Part shown: piece after piece, positions 36,265-47,022 of the stretch
Layout of the letters: every line of letters begins with the position of its first letter
How positions within the stretch are numbered: the stretch's first letter is position 1
From: Aromatoleum bremense
GTDB taxonomy: Bacteria; Pseudomonadota; Gammaproteobacteria; Burkholderiales; Rhodocyclaceae
Assembly (NCBI RefSeq): GCF_017894365.1
Contig: NZ_CP059467.1
Coordinates: 310,001-374,000, forward strand
DNA: 64,000 nt
Direction of reading: 5' to 3'
Position numbers and translations under genes: made by a program
The notes under the pieces: generated by a model
The model's database searches: none
The model's input: only the letters and a program-made list of their open reading frames with translations
What the model was told of the DNA's origin: nothing

Positions 36265-36768
36265 CTAAGTTGCGCTATCGCTCTTGCGAAGCTTCTCGAG
36301 CGCAGCAAAAGGCGATTTCTTTTCCGCCCCGTCCGAAGGACGTGGCACGTCACACTTTTCATGCCGCGGCGCTATGGGCACCGCGAGTACGATTTCGTCC
36401 TCGACGAGCGCCAGGACATCCAGATCCGGCGTCGCTTCGATCGCATCGAATTCATCGTTTTCCAGCTCGCCTTCCGGAATCGCCTGCCCGGGCCTGACCA
36501 GTTCGAGCAGCGTTTCGATGCTCAGCGGCCAATCCATTCGACCCAGGCACCGCTGACACCGCAACGGGAACACTCCGGTGGCGCGCAGCCTGAGGCGCGG
36601 CTTGCGATCCACCCCCAGCTCCCCTGTCAGCTCATAGGCGACTTCCCCGGAGGCATCAAGGATCACATCCGCGAGCCGCCCGAGATCCGCAGACGGGATT
36701 GCGCCGGACAGCTTGCGCCCCTCGGCGGCAAACTTGAACGGATCCGGAATAAGGCATCGTTGCGACAT
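36265..36768 (-). CDS. yceD: YceD family protein (DUF177), 23S rRNA accumulation protein
   Basis: A 167-residue acidic protein of the DUF177/YceD family, encoded upstream of rpmF in most bacteria and implicated in 23S rRNA accumulation. It has the conserved pair LRCQRCLG (C-x2-C) near residue 70 and a C-terminal ENDEFDAIEATPDLDV segment followed by LAVPIAPRHEKC. A near-consensus sigma-70 promoter (36778-36806) would start transcription within a few bases of the ATG, so the mRNA may be leaderless. Confidence 0.92.
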   Translation of the reverse strand: MSQRCLIPDPFKFAAEGRKLSGAIPSADLGRLADVILDASGEVAYELTGELGVDRKPRLRLRATGVFPLRCQRCLGRMDWPLSIETLLELVRPGQAIPEGELENDEFDAIEATPDLDVLALVEDEIVLAVPIAPRHEKCDVPRPSDGAEKKSPFAALEKLRKSDSAT

Positions 36769-36777
36769 AAGGCGCGC

Positions 36778-36806
36778 ATGATATTATTTTCGGCTTGCCC
36801 TGTCAA
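36778..36806 (-). promoter_or_regulatory. sigma-70 promoter of the yceD-rpmF-plsX-fab operon
   Basis: Minus strand: TTGACA (36801-36806), a 17-bp spacer and TATCAT (36778-36783). The predicted transcription start is about 36769-36772, at or just before the yceD ATG at 36768. Confidence 0.78.
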
Positions 36807-36900
36807 AATAGCTGAAGCACCCGTGCGATATTCGATCGCCGGCATTGCCTTGGGCAACCGCCTGAAATCAATCTCTACTCCCGCGATACGCCCGACACCG

Positions 36901-37476
36901 ATGAAACTCGTCCTCGCTTCGACCTCCGCGTACCGGCGCCTGCTGCTCGAGCGTCTCCAGCTACCGTTCGAGACGGCCCGCCCCGACGTCGATGAAACGT
37001 CCTTGCGCGGCGAGATGCCGGCGGATACGGCGAATCGCCTCGCAGTGGAGAAAGCGCGCGCGGTTGCGGTGCGATATCCGGACGCGCTGGTCATCGGCAG
37101 TGACCAGGTTGCCGACCTGGACGGCGAAATCTTCGGCAAGCCCGGGACGGTCGCGGCCGCCATCGGACAGCTGCGACGCATGCGAGGTGCGACGGTGATA
37201 TTCCATACCGCGGTGGCACTGGTCAACGCACGCAGCGGGCAGGTCCGTTGCGAGAACGTCCCGACACGGGTGAAGTTTCGCGAGCTGTCCGACGACGAGA
37301 TCGTTCGTTACGTCGACAAGGAACGTCCGCTCGATTGCGCCGGCAGCGCGAAGTCCGAAGCGCTGGGAATCACGCTGCTCGACTCGCTGTCCGGCGACGA
37401 TCCGACCGCGCTGGTCGGCCTGCCGCTGATCGCGCTGTCGCGCATGCTGCGGGCCGAAGGCCTCCAGCTGCCATGA
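36901..37476 (+). CDS. Maf/YceF-type nucleoside triphosphate pyrophosphatase
   Basis: A 191-residue Maf-fold pyrophosphatase. The start MKLVLASTSAYRR, the ARPDVDET motif, VIGSDQVADLDG (catalytic Asp) and FGKPG match the YceF subgroup, which hydrolyses m7GTP and related modified nucleotides. The next gene starts inside its stop codon (ATGA). It is divergent from the yceD-fab operon, the same neighbourhood as in E. coli. Confidence 0.94.
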   Translation: MKLVLASTSAYRRLLLERLQLPFETARPDVDETSLRGEMPADTANRLAVEKARAVAVRYPDALVIGSDQVADLDGEIFGKPGTVAAAIGQLRRMRGATVIFHTAVALVNARSGQVRCENVPTRVKFRELSDDEIVRYVDKERPLDCAGSAKSEALGITLLDSLSGDDPTALVGLPLIALSRMLRAEGLQLP

Positions 37477-38192
37477 AGCCGCCATCCGGAACGTTGTTCC
37501 TGGTGCCGGTGAGCCTCGGCGACACGTCGTGGACGCGCTTCCTGCCGGCCGAAGCGCAACACATCGCGACAGGCATCCGTCACTTCGTCGTCGAAAACGC
37601 CAAGACGGCGAGAGCCGAACTCAAGCGCCTCGAACATCCAACCCCACTGCGCGAGCTGGACATCCGCGTCTTGCCCGAACGGGACAGCGACGCCGAGCTC
37701 GACGCGCTGCTCCAGCCGGCGCTTGCCGGGGAGCACATCGGGCTGATGTCCGAGGCCGGGTGCCCGGCCGTTGCCGATCCGGGAGCACGACTCGTGGCCC
37801 GCGCGCATGCGCTGGAGGTCGCAGTCCGTCCGCTGATCGGACCTTCGTCGATCCTGCTCGCGCTGATGGCCTCAGGGCTCAATGGCCAGAGCTTCGCGTT
37901 CAACGGCTATCTCCCGGTGGCCGAAGGCGAGCGCGACCGGAGCATCCGCCAACTCGAAGAAGAGTCACGCCGGCTGCAGCGCACGCACATCTTCATCGAG
38001 ACGCCCTACCGCAACGAGCGGCTCTATGAAGCGCTGCTCGCGGTCTGCCACCCGACTTCGCGCCTGTGTGTCGCGCGCAACCTGACGACCGACGACGAAT
38101 GGATCCGCACGCGCAGCATCGCCGAATGGCAGCGCGCCCCCAAGCCGGATCTCGCGCGGCGCCCTGCCCTGTTCCTCATTCTGGCGCGCTGA
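37473..38192 (+). CDS. tetrapyrrole-methylase-fold SAM-dependent methyltransferase, RsmI-like
   Basis: A 239-residue methyltransferase of the precorrin/RsmI superfamily. LFLVPVSLGD, the GLMSEAGCPAVADPGARLVARAH stretch and PLIGPSSILLALMASGLNGQ follow the RsmI pattern. It is shorter than RsmI (about 280 residues) and the N-terminal motif reads VPVSLGD instead of VATPIGN, so it belongs to the YraL-related subgroup often linked to maf. The target, presumably RNA, is not known. It is coupled to maf by a four-base overlap. Confidence 0.88.
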   Translation: MKPPSGTLFLVPVSLGDTSWTRFLPAEAQHIATGIRHFVVENAKTARAELKRLEHPTPLRELDIRVLPERDSDAELDALLQPALAGEHIGLMSEAGCPAVADPGARLVARAHALEVAVRPLIGPSSILLALMASGLNGQSFAFNGYLPVAEGERDRSIRQLEEESRRLQRTHIFIETPYRNERLYEALLAVCHPTSRLCVARNLTTDDEWIRTRSIAEWQRAPKPDLARRPALFLILAR

Positions 38193-38223
38193 TCCGACCC
38201 GTTCCAGCAGGCACCGGAGACGG

Positions 38224-39177
38224 TCAGCGCAGGCTGACGCGCCCGAGCGAACTCATCACGCTTTCCGCAACGTTCGCGCCAAATTGCTGCGCGAAGCGTT
38301 CGGCAAAGTTCCGCCGCTGCGTGAAATCCTTCACCTCCTCGGCGTTGAACACGTTGCGCGCGACTGACTCGACCGTGCCGTAATCGTCCGCGAGACCCAG
38401 TTCGATGCTGCGCTCGCCAGTCCACACCAGCCCCGAAAACATCTCCGGGATCTCCTTCAACCGGTCGCCTCGCCCGTTGCGCACCACCTTGATGAACTGC
38501 TGGTGGATGTCGTCGAGCAATACCTTCGCGTGAGCCAGATGACTCGCCCGCTGCGGCGAAAACGGGTCGAGGAACCCCTTGCTCTCGCCGGCCGACAGCA
38601 GGCGCCGCTCCACGCCGAGCTTGTCCATCGCACCGACGAAGCCGAAGCTGTCCATCAGGACGCCGATCGATCCGATCAGGCTCGCCTTGTCGACGTAGAT
38701 GCTGTCCGCCGCGACGGCAACGTAATAGCCGCCCGACGCGCATACATCCTCCACGACTGCGACCACCTTCAGATCCGGCCGCGTTCCGCGCAGTCGCGCG
38801 ATTTCGTCGTTGATCATCCCCGCCTGCACCGGGCTGCCGCCAGGGCTGTTCACGCGCAGCACGATGCCGCGCACCGCCGGGTCCGCGAACGCCTCCTGCA
38901 GCGACGCGATCACCTGCCCGGCGCTCGCCTCGCTGCCCGAATCGATGACGCCTTCGACGGATACCATCGCCGTATAGCTCCGGCCCTCGGCGCGCTTTTC
39001 GGCGGAGGCGCCCCAATCCCCCATCAGGTAAATCACCGCGCCAAGGAATCCGAACCCCACGAACTTGAAGAAAATTCCCCAGCGGCGTCGACGTCGCTGC
39101 TCGACAAGCGCTTCGAGGGCGAGTCGTTCGAGCACGCTCCGCGCCCAGTCATCGTCACGCTTGTCGCTATCCATCAT
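38224..39177 (-). CDS. sppA: signal peptide peptidase SppA
   Basis: A membrane-anchored serine protease that digests cleaved signal peptides. The 317 residues are of the short SppA type: a basic N-terminus, one transmembrane segment (about 33-52) and a ClpP-like domain. Ser148 (CASGGYY) and Lys200 (GESKGF) lie 52 residues apart, as in the B. subtilis enzyme. It is convergent with the methyltransferase gene. Confidence 0.95.
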   Translation of the reverse strand: MMDSDKRDDDWARSVLERLALEALVEQRRRRRWGIFFKFVGFGFLGAVIYLMGDWGASAEKRAEGRSYTAMVSVEGVIDSGSEASAGQVIASLQEAFADPAVRGIVLRVNSPGGSPVQAGMINDEIARLRGTRPDLKVVAVVEDVCASGGYYVAVAADSIYVDKASLIGSIGVLMDSFGFVGAMDKLGVERRLLSAGESKGFLDPFSPQRASHLAHAKVLLDDIHQQFIKVVRNGRGDRLKEIPEMFSGLVWTGERSIELGLADDYGTVESVARNVFNAEEVKDFTQRRNFAERFAQQFGANVAESVMSSLGRVSLR

Positions 39178-39249
39178 CCTGTTCCGTCAAATAAACGTCG
39201 CCATCATGTTCAACGACCGGCACGAGCGTGAGTTTCCGCCCCTCGCAGA

Positions 39250-39906
39250 TCAGGCGTTATCGCGCAACCATACCGCCAGTTCTCCCGGAGTCGCGAGGAC
39301 ATCGACAGGCGACTCCGCCTCGAGCGCCGCGCGCGGATGGGCGCCGAACGCCACCGCCAGGGAGTCGACGCCGGCATTCTTCGCCATCTGCAGGTCATGC
39401 GTAGTGTCGCCCACCATCAGCGTGCGATGCTTCGCAATTCCGAGTTCGTCCATGATCTCTTCGAGCATCGCCGGATGAGGCTTCGAAAAACATTCGTCGG
39501 CGCAACGCGTGGTGTGGAAATACGGCCCCAGGCCGGTCTGCTCCAGCGCCCGCTTGAGCCCGAGCCGGCTCTTGCCGGTCGCGACCGCAAGGCTCCGTCC
39601 CATCGCGGCAAGCTGCGCAATCATCGCGGCTGCGCCGGGGAAAAGCGTCAGCTCGTGGTCGCGTGACAGGTAATGGAAGCGATAACGCTCGACCATCAGC
39701 GGGTAGTCGTTTTCGGCAAGTTCGGGCACCGCATGGCGCAACGCGTCCGACAGGCCGAGGCCGATCACGTGGCGCGCACGTTCTTCCGAAGGCTCCGGCA
39801 GGTTCAGGTCGCGCGACGCGGCCAGGATTGCCGCGACGATCGCCGCAGCCGAATCCATCAGCGTGCCATCCCAGTCGAAAACGATTAGATCGTAGCGGTC
39901 AGCCAT
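39250..39906 (-). CDS. HAD hydrolase, phosphoglycolate phosphatase-like
   Basis: A 218-residue haloacid dehalogenase-type phosphatase. The N-terminal motif FDWDGTLMDS (Asp11 nucleophile, Asp13), the ATGKSRLGL motif II, Lys in FSKPHP and VGDTTHD are complete. The helical cap between 15 and 85 is of the Gph/PGMB type. It overlaps rluC by eight bases, as in many betaproteobacteria. Confidence 0.93.
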   Translation of the reverse strand: MADRYDLIVFDWDGTLMDSAAAIVAAILAASRDLNLPEPSEERARHVIGLGLSDALRHAVPELAENDYPLMVERYRFHYLSRDHELTLFPGAAAMIAQLAAMGRSLAVATGKSRLGLKRALEQTGLGPYFHTTRCADECFSKPHPAMLEEIMDELGIAKHRTLMVGDTTHDLQMAKNAGVDSLAVAFGAHPRAALEAESPVDVLATPGELAVWLRDNA

Positions 39907-40858
39907 GCTTGCGCGGCTCCGTGGCGTCGAGGTGGGCGAGGAAGGACTGCAATTCGGCGGGCAGATCGGCTGTCAGCGTGATCGCCTCGCCCGTCAGGGG
40001 GTGGGCGAAGGACAGCCGTGCCGCGTGCAGGAACATCCGCTTCAGGCCTTCGGCCTCGAGGGACTTGTTCAGCGCGAAATCCCCGTACTTGTCGTCGCCG
40101 CACAGCGGAAAACCCAGATGTGCGAGGTGCACCCTGATCTGGTGGGTGCGTCCGGTCTTGAGTTCGACTTCGAGGAGGCTGAACCGCGACCACCGCCGGA
40201 CCAGCCTCACGATGCTGTGCGAGGCCTTTCCGTCGCCGCTCACCCTCACGCGCCGCTCGCCTTCGGGTGTGAGGTACTTGAACAGCGGTTCCTTGACGTG
40301 CTGCAGCGGGTTCGCCCAGCGGCCGGCAACCAGCGTCAAGTAACGCTTTTCGACGCGCCCCTCGCGCATCATGTCGTGCAGCGCGGTCAGCGCCGACCGT
40401 TTTTTCGCGATCATCAGCAAACCGGATGTCTCGCGGTCGATTCGATGCGCGAGCTCGAGCAGCCGCGCATCGGGGCGCTGGCTGCGCAGTTGCTCGATGA
40501 CGCCGAAGCTCACGCCGCTGCCGCCATGCACTGCCTTGCCCGACGGTTTATCCACCACCAGCAGCGCTTCATCCTCGAAGACCACCGGCAGCGGTTCTCC
40601 GGCCGGAGCGGGCCCGCTTGCCGTCTTCTCGGCCAGCCGGATAGGAGGAATGCGGATTTCGTCGTTCTCCGCAAGACGATAGGTGGGTGCGACGCGCCCC
40701 CCGTTTACCCTGACCTCGCCGCTGCGCAGGATGCGATAGACGTGGCTCTTCGGCACGCCCTTGCAGATCCGCAACAGGTAGTTGTCAATGCGCTGACCGG
40801 CGGCTGCCTCGTCCACCCGTTCGCGCCGTACCGCAATCGCTTTGCCTTGTCCCATCAT
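39899..40858 (-). CDS. rluC: 23S rRNA pseudouridine synthase RluC-type
   Basis: Converts specific uridines in 23S rRNA to pseudouridine. The 319 residues have an N-terminal S4 RNA-binding domain (about 20-75: QRIDNYLLRICKGVPKSH) and the synthase domain with the catalytic Asp141 in AHRIDRETSGLL. GRTHQIRVHLAHLG is the conserved motif III. It is divergent from rne, the standard rluC/rne arrangement. Confidence 0.95.
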   Translation of the reverse strand: MMGQGKAIAVRRERVDEAAAGQRIDNYLLRICKGVPKSHVYRILRSGEVRVNGGRVAPTYRLAENDEIRIPPIRLAEKTASGPAPAGEPLPVVFEDEALLVVDKPSGKAVHGGSGVSFGVIEQLRSQRPDARLLELAHRIDRETSGLLMIAKKRSALTALHDMMREGRVEKRYLTLVAGRWANPLQHVKEPLFKYLTPEGERRVRVSGDGKASHSIVRLVRRWSRFSLLEVELKTGRTHQIRVHLAHLGFPLCGDDKYGDFALNKSLEAEGLKRMFLHAARLSFAHPLTGEAITLTADLPAELQSFLAHLDATEPRKHG

Positions 40859-41239
40859 CCTGAAATATACTTAGTCCCGGTTGGCCCCGGTTGCAGTCGA
40901 AGTCCCTCGCGCACGAAAGCGGATGCGGACGGACGACAACGAGCCCGAATGCGAGCTCCCGGGCAACCAAAACGTGCCAGCGCTGCCAAAAAAGGCATTG
41001 ATGGTAACGCAATCGACAAACTTCAATCCATTTGATTGAATCTAGACGCGTAACGCACACGCAGGATCAAGGGTTCCGGCCTTCGGCGGGAACACGCGAG
41101 AATTCGACCAGCCGACCCATCACAGCCCATTACCGACCAGAAAAAAGTAGGCATCACTACCCGCTCCTGATCTCGTAGTAAGCGCGATGGTGCGCGCCGT
41201 TCGTCCTGCCCGTGGGTTCCGCGCGGGGGAACGACATAA
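40859..41239. promoter_or_regulatory. rluC/rne divergent promoter region and long rne leader
   Basis: 381 bp without a gene. It contains an inverted repeat TTCAATC-N5-GATTGAA (41022-41040) and a hairpin GTTCC...GGAAC with a GCC/GGC inner stem (41073-41093). In E. coli the rne leader folds into hairpins that RNase E binds to control its own mRNA. A similar role is plausible here but rests on position and visible stems only. No clear promoter pair was found. Confidence 0.5.
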
Positions 41240-44200
41240 ATGAAGCGCATGCTTTTCAACGCGACGCAGGCCGAGGAATTGCGCGTCGCGATCGTGGACG
41301 GTCAGAAACTGATCGACCTCGATATCGAATCGGCCGCCAAGGAACAACGCAAGAGCAACATCTACAAGGCCGTCATCACCCGCATCGAACCGAGTCTTGA
41401 AGCCGCATTCGTCGATTACGGCGGCGAGCGGCACGGGTTTCTGCCGTTCAAGGAAATTTCCCGCACCTATTTCGCCACCGGCGCCGATGCCGGCAAGGTC
41501 CGCATCCAGGACGCGCTGAAGGAAGGCCAGGAACTCATCGTCCAGGTCGAAAAGGACGAACGGGGCAACAAGGGCGCTGCGCTCACCACCTACATCTCGC
41601 TGGCGGGCCGTTACCTTGTCCTGATGCCGAACAACCCGCGCGGCGGCGGCGTGTCGCGTCGCGTCGAGGGTGATGAACGCACCGAGCTGCGTGACGTCAT
41701 GGATCAGCTCGAAATTCCTTCCGGCATGAGCCTGATCGCGCGTACCGCCGCGATCGGCCGCAACGCCGAAGAGCTGCAGTGGGACCTGAACTACCTGCTG
41801 CAACTGTGGCGCGCGATCGATGGCGCAGCGCAGTCGCAGTCCGGCGCTTTCCTGATCTACCAGGAAGGCAGCCTCGTGATCCGTGCGATCCGCGATTATT
41901 TCCAGCCCGAGATCGGCGAAATCCTGATCGACACCGACGACGTGTACGAACAGGCGCGGCAGTTCATGTCGCACGTGATGCCGGCCAACGTAAACCGCGT
42001 CAAGCGCTACAGCGACGACGTGCCGCTGTTCTCGCGCTTCCAGATCGAGCACCAGATCGAATCCGCGTACTCGCGCCAGGTCACCCTGCCGAGCGGCGGG
42101 GCGGTCGTCATCGACCATACCGAGGCGCTGGTGTCGATCGACGTAAACTCCGGTCGCTCGACGAAGGGTGAGGACATCGAGGAAACCGCGTTTCGCACCA
42201 ACCTCGAAGCGGCCGAGGAAATCGCGCGCCAGCTGCGTTTGCGCGACCTCGGCGGCCTGATCGTCATCGATTTCATCGACATGGAGTCGCAAAAGAACCA
42301 GCGCGAAGTCGAAGGTTTGCTGCGCGACGCGCTGCGGCATGATCGTGCGCGCGTCCAGACCGGCAAGATCAGCCGCTTCGGCCTGCTCGAACTGTCGCGC
42401 CAGCGCCTGCGCCCGGCACTGGCCGAAACCAGCTACATCCCGTGCCCGCGCTGCAACGGCACGGGCCATATCCGCAGTACCGAATCGTCGGCGCTGCACA
42501 TCCTGCGCATCCTCGAAGAGGAGGCGATGAAGGAAAACACCGGCGCCGTGCATCTGCAGGTTCCGGTCGACGTCGCGACCTTCCTGCTCAACGAGAAGCG
42601 CGTGGACATCGCGCACATCGAGGTCCGTCACAAGATCCAGCTGATCATCATCCCGAACCGCCACCTGGAGACACCGCACCACGAAATCATTCGTCTGCGC
42701 CATGACCAGCTGAACCAGGAAGAAGTCGCGCTGGCGAGCTACCAGATGGTCGGCAAACCTGCGGAAATCGATCTGCGGCTGCCGTCGAAAGACGACAACA
42801 AGCCGCCGCGCGCGGAAGCCGTCGTGAAGGGAATCTCACCGGCCCAGCCCGCCCCGATCGTCGAACCGAAACCCGAACCGGTGACGGCGCCCGCCCCCGT
42901 CGCGAAGCCCGCCGGACTGTTCCAGCGCCTGTTCGGCTGGCTGCGCAGCGAGAAGCCGGCCGTGACGCCGCAGAGGGTTCCGGAGGTTGCCCAGAAGCAG
43001 GAGCCCCGCCCGCGGGTCGAGCGCAGCGATACTCGCCGCGGCAACAATCGCAACCGTCGCGATGGCCAGCAACGCACCGAACGGGGTGAGCGTGACGAGT
43101 CGACATTGGCCGCCCAGGCTGCAAGAGGGTCGATGCGCAGCGAACGCGCGGAGCGGCCCGAACGGCCCGAGCGTACAGAACGACCCGAGGCCGTCGTCGA
43201 CCGCGGCGACAGGCCGGCACGTCCGGAGCGTGACAACGGCGGCCGTACGCGCCAGGGCCGTGGTCCGCGCAGTCAGCCGAAGCAGGGTGAAGCCGTGGTA
43301 GACAACGTCGTGGAATTGCCGGTCAGTACCGTCGCAATCGCCGCCCCGGTCGCGCCGATGGAGGCCGCAGCAATCGCTCCCGCAGCCGAAGAGGGCGCCG
43401 CCGAGAAGCGTCGTCGCCGCAGCCGCGGCCGCCGTGACCGGCGCGGAACCGAACAGCAGGCAGAAGTTGCTGCATCGGGCGACGAAACCGCGGATATCTC
43501 GGCCGAAGCGGCTATGCCGATCGTCGAAACAGCACCGGAAACGACACAAGTCGTCAGTGCCGAGCCGGTTGCCGAGGCCGCCGCTGAGCTGCCCGTCGCT
43601 GCCGCGGAAGCTGCCGCCCCGATGCCTGTCGCTGCCACCTCGCCGGAACCTGTCGTTGTCACAGCCGAAGCCGCACCGTTGCCTGTCTCTCTGCATCCAG
43701 CAGCCAACATCGAGGCTGAATCGCCCGCGGAAGCCGAGCCGGCGTTCGCGCCGGTGAAGCTCGAAACCGCTGCGGAACCTGTGGCCGAAAGAGAAGCTGA
43801 AATTGAACCGGCACTCGAAGCGAAAATTGCACCGGAAGCAGCGATCGAAGCGGCCGAGCGTGCGCGCGAATCGCTGCAGGCCGGCCTCATGGAGCCTCTC
43901 GCCCCTGCAGGCCCCGAACCGGTACAGGCATCCGCGAGCGAGGAATTGGCTGAGGCCGTGACCGAGCAGGCGCCCACTGCGGCTCCCGCGCAAAATGTCG
44001 TCGCGCCGGAAACCGAAGTCGCCGTGACCGAAGCCGAAGTCAGTACGGCCGAGTCCCGGGCGCCCTCCGCTCCGATCGACCTGGGCGTGAACCTGGCCGA
44101 AAGCGGCCTGGTGATGATCGAGACCAGCCGCGACAAGGTGCAAGAGCTGGCGAGTACGGCGGGCGAGACTCCTGCCCGACCGCTGGGACGCCGTCCGCGT

Positions 44201-44257
44201 CCGGCGCCGGTCATCGTCAACGAACCGCTGCAGCAGGTCGAAACCCACTCCAAATAA
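41240..44257 (+). CDS. rne: ribonuclease E
   Basis: Essential endoribonuclease and degradosome scaffold. The 1005 residues have the S1 domain (about 36-118, [19 protein letters not shown]), the DNase I-like catalytic domain with Asp301 (SIDVNSG) and Asp344 (VIDFIDM), and the zinc-link Cys402/Cys405 (CPRCNGTG), each two residues before the E. coli position. From about 530 on it is low-complexity: an Arg-rich block (590-690) for RNA binding, then a long Ala/Pro/Glu-rich tail. The segment [10 protein letters not shown] near 560 is a likely amphipathic membrane or protein anchor. Confidence 0.97.
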   Translation: MKRMLFNATQAEELRVAIVDGQKLIDLDIESAAKEQRKSNIYKAVITRIEPSLEAAFVDYGGERHGFLPFKEISRTYFATGADAGKVRIQDALKEGQELIVQVEKDERGNKGAALTTYISLAGRYLVLMPNNPRGGGVSRRVEGDERTELRDVMDQLEIPSGMSLIARTAAIGRNAEELQWDLNYLLQLWRAIDGAAQSQSGAFLIYQEGSLVIRAIRDYFQPEIGEILIDTDDVYEQARQFMSHVMPANVNRVKRYSDDVPLFSRFQIEHQIESAYSRQVTLPSGGAVVIDHTEALVSIDVNSGRSTKGEDIEETAFRTNLEAAEEIARQLRLRDLGGLIVIDFIDMESQKNQREVEGLLRDALRHDRARVQTGKISRFGLLELSRQRLRPALAETSYIPCPRCNGTGHIRSTESSALHILRILEEEAMKENTGAVHLQVPVDVATFLLNEKRVDIAHIEVRHKIQLIIIPNRHLETPHHEIIRLRHDQLNQEEVALASYQMVGKPAEIDLRLPSKDDNKPPRAEAVVKGISPAQPAPIVEPKPEPVTAPAPVAKPAGLFQRLFGWLRSEKPAVTPQRVPEVAQKQEPRPRVERSDTRRGNNRNRRDGQQRTERGERDESTLAAQAARGSMRSERAERPERPERTERPEAVVDRGDRPARPERDNGGRTRQGRGPRSQPKQGEAVVDNVVELPVSTVAIAAPVAPMEAAAIAPAAEEGAAEKRRRRSRGRRDRRGTEQQAEVAASGDETADISAEAAMPIVETAPETTQVVSAEPVAEAAAELPVAAAEAAAPMPVAATSPEPVVVTAEAAPLPVSLHPAANIEAESPAEAEPAFAPVKLETAAEPVAEREAEIEPALEAKIAPEAAIEAAERARESLQAGLMEPLAPAGPEPVQASASEELAEAVTEQAPTAAPAQNVVAPETEVAVTEAEVSTAESRAPSAPIDLGVNLAESGLVMIETSRDKVQELASTAGETPARPLGRRPRPAPVIVNEPLQQVETHSK

Positions 44258-44278
44258 GCCTTGCTGCGTTTTGGCGCG

Positions 44279-44312
44279 AATGGGGCCCTCCTCACGGACG
44301 GCCCCATTTTTT
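44279..44312 (+). terminator. intrinsic terminator of rne
   Basis: TGGGGCC / GGCCCCA stem with a 12-base loop, followed by six T residues, 21 bp after the rne stop. Confidence 0.9.
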
Positions 44313-44373
44313 CGCGCTGCAGCCCTGACCTTCTGCCGCCGTGCCGGAAGCGGCGGGCGGGCTCTTGCTCACC

Positions 44374-44856
44374 TCAACGCCCGACAATCTCCTCGAGCAG
44401 ACCTTCGACGGCGTCCTCGCAGTAATCCAGCACCACCTCGAAACCGCTCTCGCCGCCGAAGTAGGGATCAGGCACCTCGCTCAGCTGGTGCTTGCGGGCG
44501 TAATTCATGAACAGTTGCAGTTTCGGCCGATAAACTTCCGGGCAGACGCCGCGCATGATCTCGAGATGGCCCGCGTCCATTGCCAGAAGCAGATCGAAAT
44601 TCTGGAAATCGGCCGTCTCCAGTTTTCGCGCACGCAGCGTGGAAAGATCGTAGCCCCGCTTCCCGGCGGCTTTCCGGGCACGCGGGTCGGGAGGTTCCCC
44701 GACGTGGGCGCCGTATGTTCCGGCGGAGTCCACCATGATCGCCGCGGACAGTCCGGCCGATTCGATCCGGTGACGGGCTATGCCCTCGGCAGTCGGCGAC
44801 CGGCAGATATTGCCCGTGCAGACAAACAGGATCTTCGTCAATCTTTCCTCCTTCAT
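44374..44856 (-). CDS. low-molecular-weight protein-tyrosine phosphatase
   Basis: A 160-residue LMW phosphatase. The P-loop CTGNICRSP has the nucleophile Cys13 and Arg19, and DPYFGG near the C-terminus carries the general-acid Asp. The start overlaps the uvrB stop by four bases, so the phosphatase is made with UvrB. No kinase or capsule gene is adjacent, so the substrate is open. Confidence 0.94.
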   Translation of the reverse strand: MKEERLTKILFVCTGNICRSPTAEGIARHRIESAGLSAAIMVDSAGTYGAHVGEPPDPRARKAAGKRGYDLSTLRARKLETADFQNFDLLLAMDAGHLEIMRGVCPEVYRPKLQLFMNYARKHQLSEVPDPYFGGESGFEVVLDYCEDAVEGLLEEIVGR

Positions 44857-46910
44857 GGTGTGCCGTGCTGGTCGGCGCCGAACGCCCGCTGCCGCAGCCG
44901 GAACAACTCATCCCGTGCGGCGGCAGCCTTCTCGAACTCCAGGTTGCGAGCGTGCTCCTGCATTTCTTTTTCCAGCTTGCGGATCGATTTTGCCACGGTC
45001 TTCTCGTCCATCGAAAAGTACTCGGGCTGCGGTTCGGCCGCGGTTCGCCCTTCGCGCTCCTCGTTACCTCCATAGACGCCGTCGATGATGTCCTTGATCC
45101 GCTTGCTCACTGTCTTCGGCACGATGCCGTTTGCCTGGTTGAAGGCGACCTGCTTGGCCCGCCGTCGTTCGGTCTCGTCGATTGCCGCGCGCATCGACCG
45201 GGTCACGACATCAGCGTAGAGGATGGCACGGCCATTGATGTGCCGCGCGGCGCGCCCGATCGTCTGGATCAGCGAGCGCTCCGATCGCAGGAAGCCTTCC
45301 TTGTCGGCATCGAGGATCGCGACCAGCGACACTTCGGGGATGTCGAGGCCCTCGCGCAGCAGGTTGATGCCGACGAGCACGTCGAATTTTCCGAGGCGCA
45401 GGTCGCGGATGATCTCGACGCGCTCGACCGTGTCGATGTCGGAGTGCAGGTAGCGGACGCGAATCCCGTTCTCGGCCAGGTAGTCGGTCAGATCCTCCGC
45501 CATGCGCTTGGTCAGCGTCGTGACCAGCACGCGCTCACCGGCTGCGATGCGGCGCTTCGCTTCGGACAGCAGGTCGTCGACCTGTGTGGTCGCGGGCCGG
45601 ACCTCGATCGCCGGGTCGATCAGCCCGGTCGGACGCACAACCTGCTCCACCACCTGCCCCTGGTGTTCGGCTTCATAGGTCGAGGGCGTCGCGGAGACGA
45701 AAATCGTCTGCGGCATCAAGCGCTCGAATTCCTCGAATTTCAGCGGGCGGTTGTCGAGCGCGGACGGCAGCCGAAAACCGTAGCCGACGAGGTTTTCCTT
45801 GCGTGAGCGGTCCCCCTTGTACATGCCGCCGACCTGCGGAATCGACACGTGCGACTCGTCGACGAACAGCAGCGCATCCGGCGGCAGATAGTCGATCAGC
45901 GTCGGCGGCGGCTCGCCCGGCCCGCGTCCCGAGAGGTGGCGCGAGTAATTCTCGATGCCCTTGCAGAAACCCATCTCGTTGAGCATTTCGAGGTCGAAGC
46001 GAGTGCGCTGCTCGATGCGCTGCGCTTCGACGAGCTTGCCGGATGTCTGGAAATACGCCGACCGGTCCCGCAATTCGTCCTTGATCGCCTCGATCGCCTT
46101 CAGCACCGTCGCGCGCGGGGTCACGTAGTGGCTGGACGGATACACCGTGAAGCGCATGAGCTTCTGCTTCAGGTGCCCGGTGAGCGGGTCGAACAGCGTC
46201 AGATGTTCGACTTCGTCGTCGAACAGCTCGATGCGAACCGCAAGTTCGGCGTTCTCGGCCGGAAAAACGTCGATGACGTCGCCGCGCACGCGAAAAGTGC
46301 CGCGGCGAAAATCGATGTCCGAACGCGTGTACTGCATCGCGACGAGACGCTGCACGAGGTCGCGGTGCGCGATGCGCTCACCTTCGCGCAGGTGCAGGAT
46401 CATTGCGTGGTAGTCGACCGGGTCGCCGATGCCGTAGATGCACGACACGGTCGCGACGATGACGACGTCGCGCCGCTCCATCAGGCTCTTCGTCGCCGAC
46501 AGGCGCATCTGCTCGATGTGCTCGTTGATGCTCGAGTCCTTCTCGATGAAGAGATCGCGCGACGGCACGTAGGCTTCGGGCTGGTAATAGTCGTAGTACG
46601 AGACGAAATACTCGACGGCGTTTTCGGGGAAGAACTCGCGGAACTCCGCGTAAAGCTGCGCCGCGAGGGTCTTGTTCGGCGCCAGCACGAGCGCCGGCCT
46701 GCCGCAGCGGGCGATGACGTTCGCCATCGTGTAGGTCTTGCCCGAGCCGGTCACGCCGAGCAGGGTCTGGTACATCAGTCCGTCGGCGATCCCTTCGGTA
46801 AGCAGGTCGATCGCCGCGGGCTGGTCGCCGGCGGGCGGGAATGGCTGGTGAAGGCGGAACGGACTGTCCACGAAAGTGATCACCGGAACGCTGTCGGTCG
46901 AACTCGTCAT
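44853..46910 (-). CDS. uvrB: excinuclease ABC subunit B
   Basis: Damage-verifying helicase of nucleotide excision repair. From ATG 46910 the protein has 685 residues, the family length; longer in-frame readings run into the aminotransferase leader. Walker A is GVTGSGKT (52-59), the beta-hairpin is in [18 protein letters not shown], the DE box is LFVDESH, and the C-terminal UVR domain ([14 protein letters not shown]) recruits UvrC. The gene is divergent from the aminotransferase. Confidence 0.98.
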   Translation of the reverse strand: MTSSTDSVPVITFVDSPFRLHQPFPPAGDQPAAIDLLTEGIADGLMYQTLLGVTGSGKTYTMANVIARCGRPALVLAPNKTLAAQLYAEFREFFPENAVEYFVSYYDYYQPEAYVPSRDLFIEKDSSINEHIEQMRLSATKSLMERRDVVIVATVSCIYGIGDPVDYHAMILHLREGERIAHRDLVQRLVAMQYTRSDIDFRRGTFRVRGDVIDVFPAENAELAVRIELFDDEVEHLTLFDPLTGHLKQKLMRFTVYPSSHYVTPRATVLKAIEAIKDELRDRSAYFQTSGKLVEAQRIEQRTRFDLEMLNEMGFCKGIENYSRHLSGRGPGEPPPTLIDYLPPDALLFVDESHVSIPQVGGMYKGDRSRKENLVGYGFRLPSALDNRPLKFEEFERLMPQTIFVSATPSTYEAEHQGQVVEQVVRPTGLIDPAIEVRPATTQVDDLLSEAKRRIAAGERVLVTTLTKRMAEDLTDYLAENGIRVRYLHSDIDTVERVEIIRDLRLGKFDVLVGINLLREGLDIPEVSLVAILDADKEGFLRSERSLIQTIGRAARHINGRAILYADVVTRSMRAAIDETERRRAKQVAFNQANGIVPKTVSKRIKDIIDGVYGGNEEREGRTAAEPQPEYFSMDEKTVAKSIRKLEKEMQEHARNLEFEKAAAARDELFRLRQRAFGADQHGTP

Positions 46911-47022
46911 GCTAAAATTTCCGGCTGTTTCAGGCGCTTGCCGGGTTGCCGTCCAGGACGGAATGGCCACGGCAAGAAGCCCATTATTTCCCAAAACGCG
47001 GCTCAAAGCACGGCAGCATGGA

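Noticed and set aside
41022-41040. TTCAATC-N5-GATTGAA inverted repeat compared with the LysR operators
   Set aside because: The half-sites are in the opposite orientation to the four operator candidates and the context is rluC/rne, so it was not counted as a regulon site.
42836-44307. Long minus-strand frames opposite the rne tail, rich in Phe/Arg/Gly or Ala/Ser
   Set aside because: They mirror the Ala/Glu/Pro-rich low-complexity tail of RNase E.
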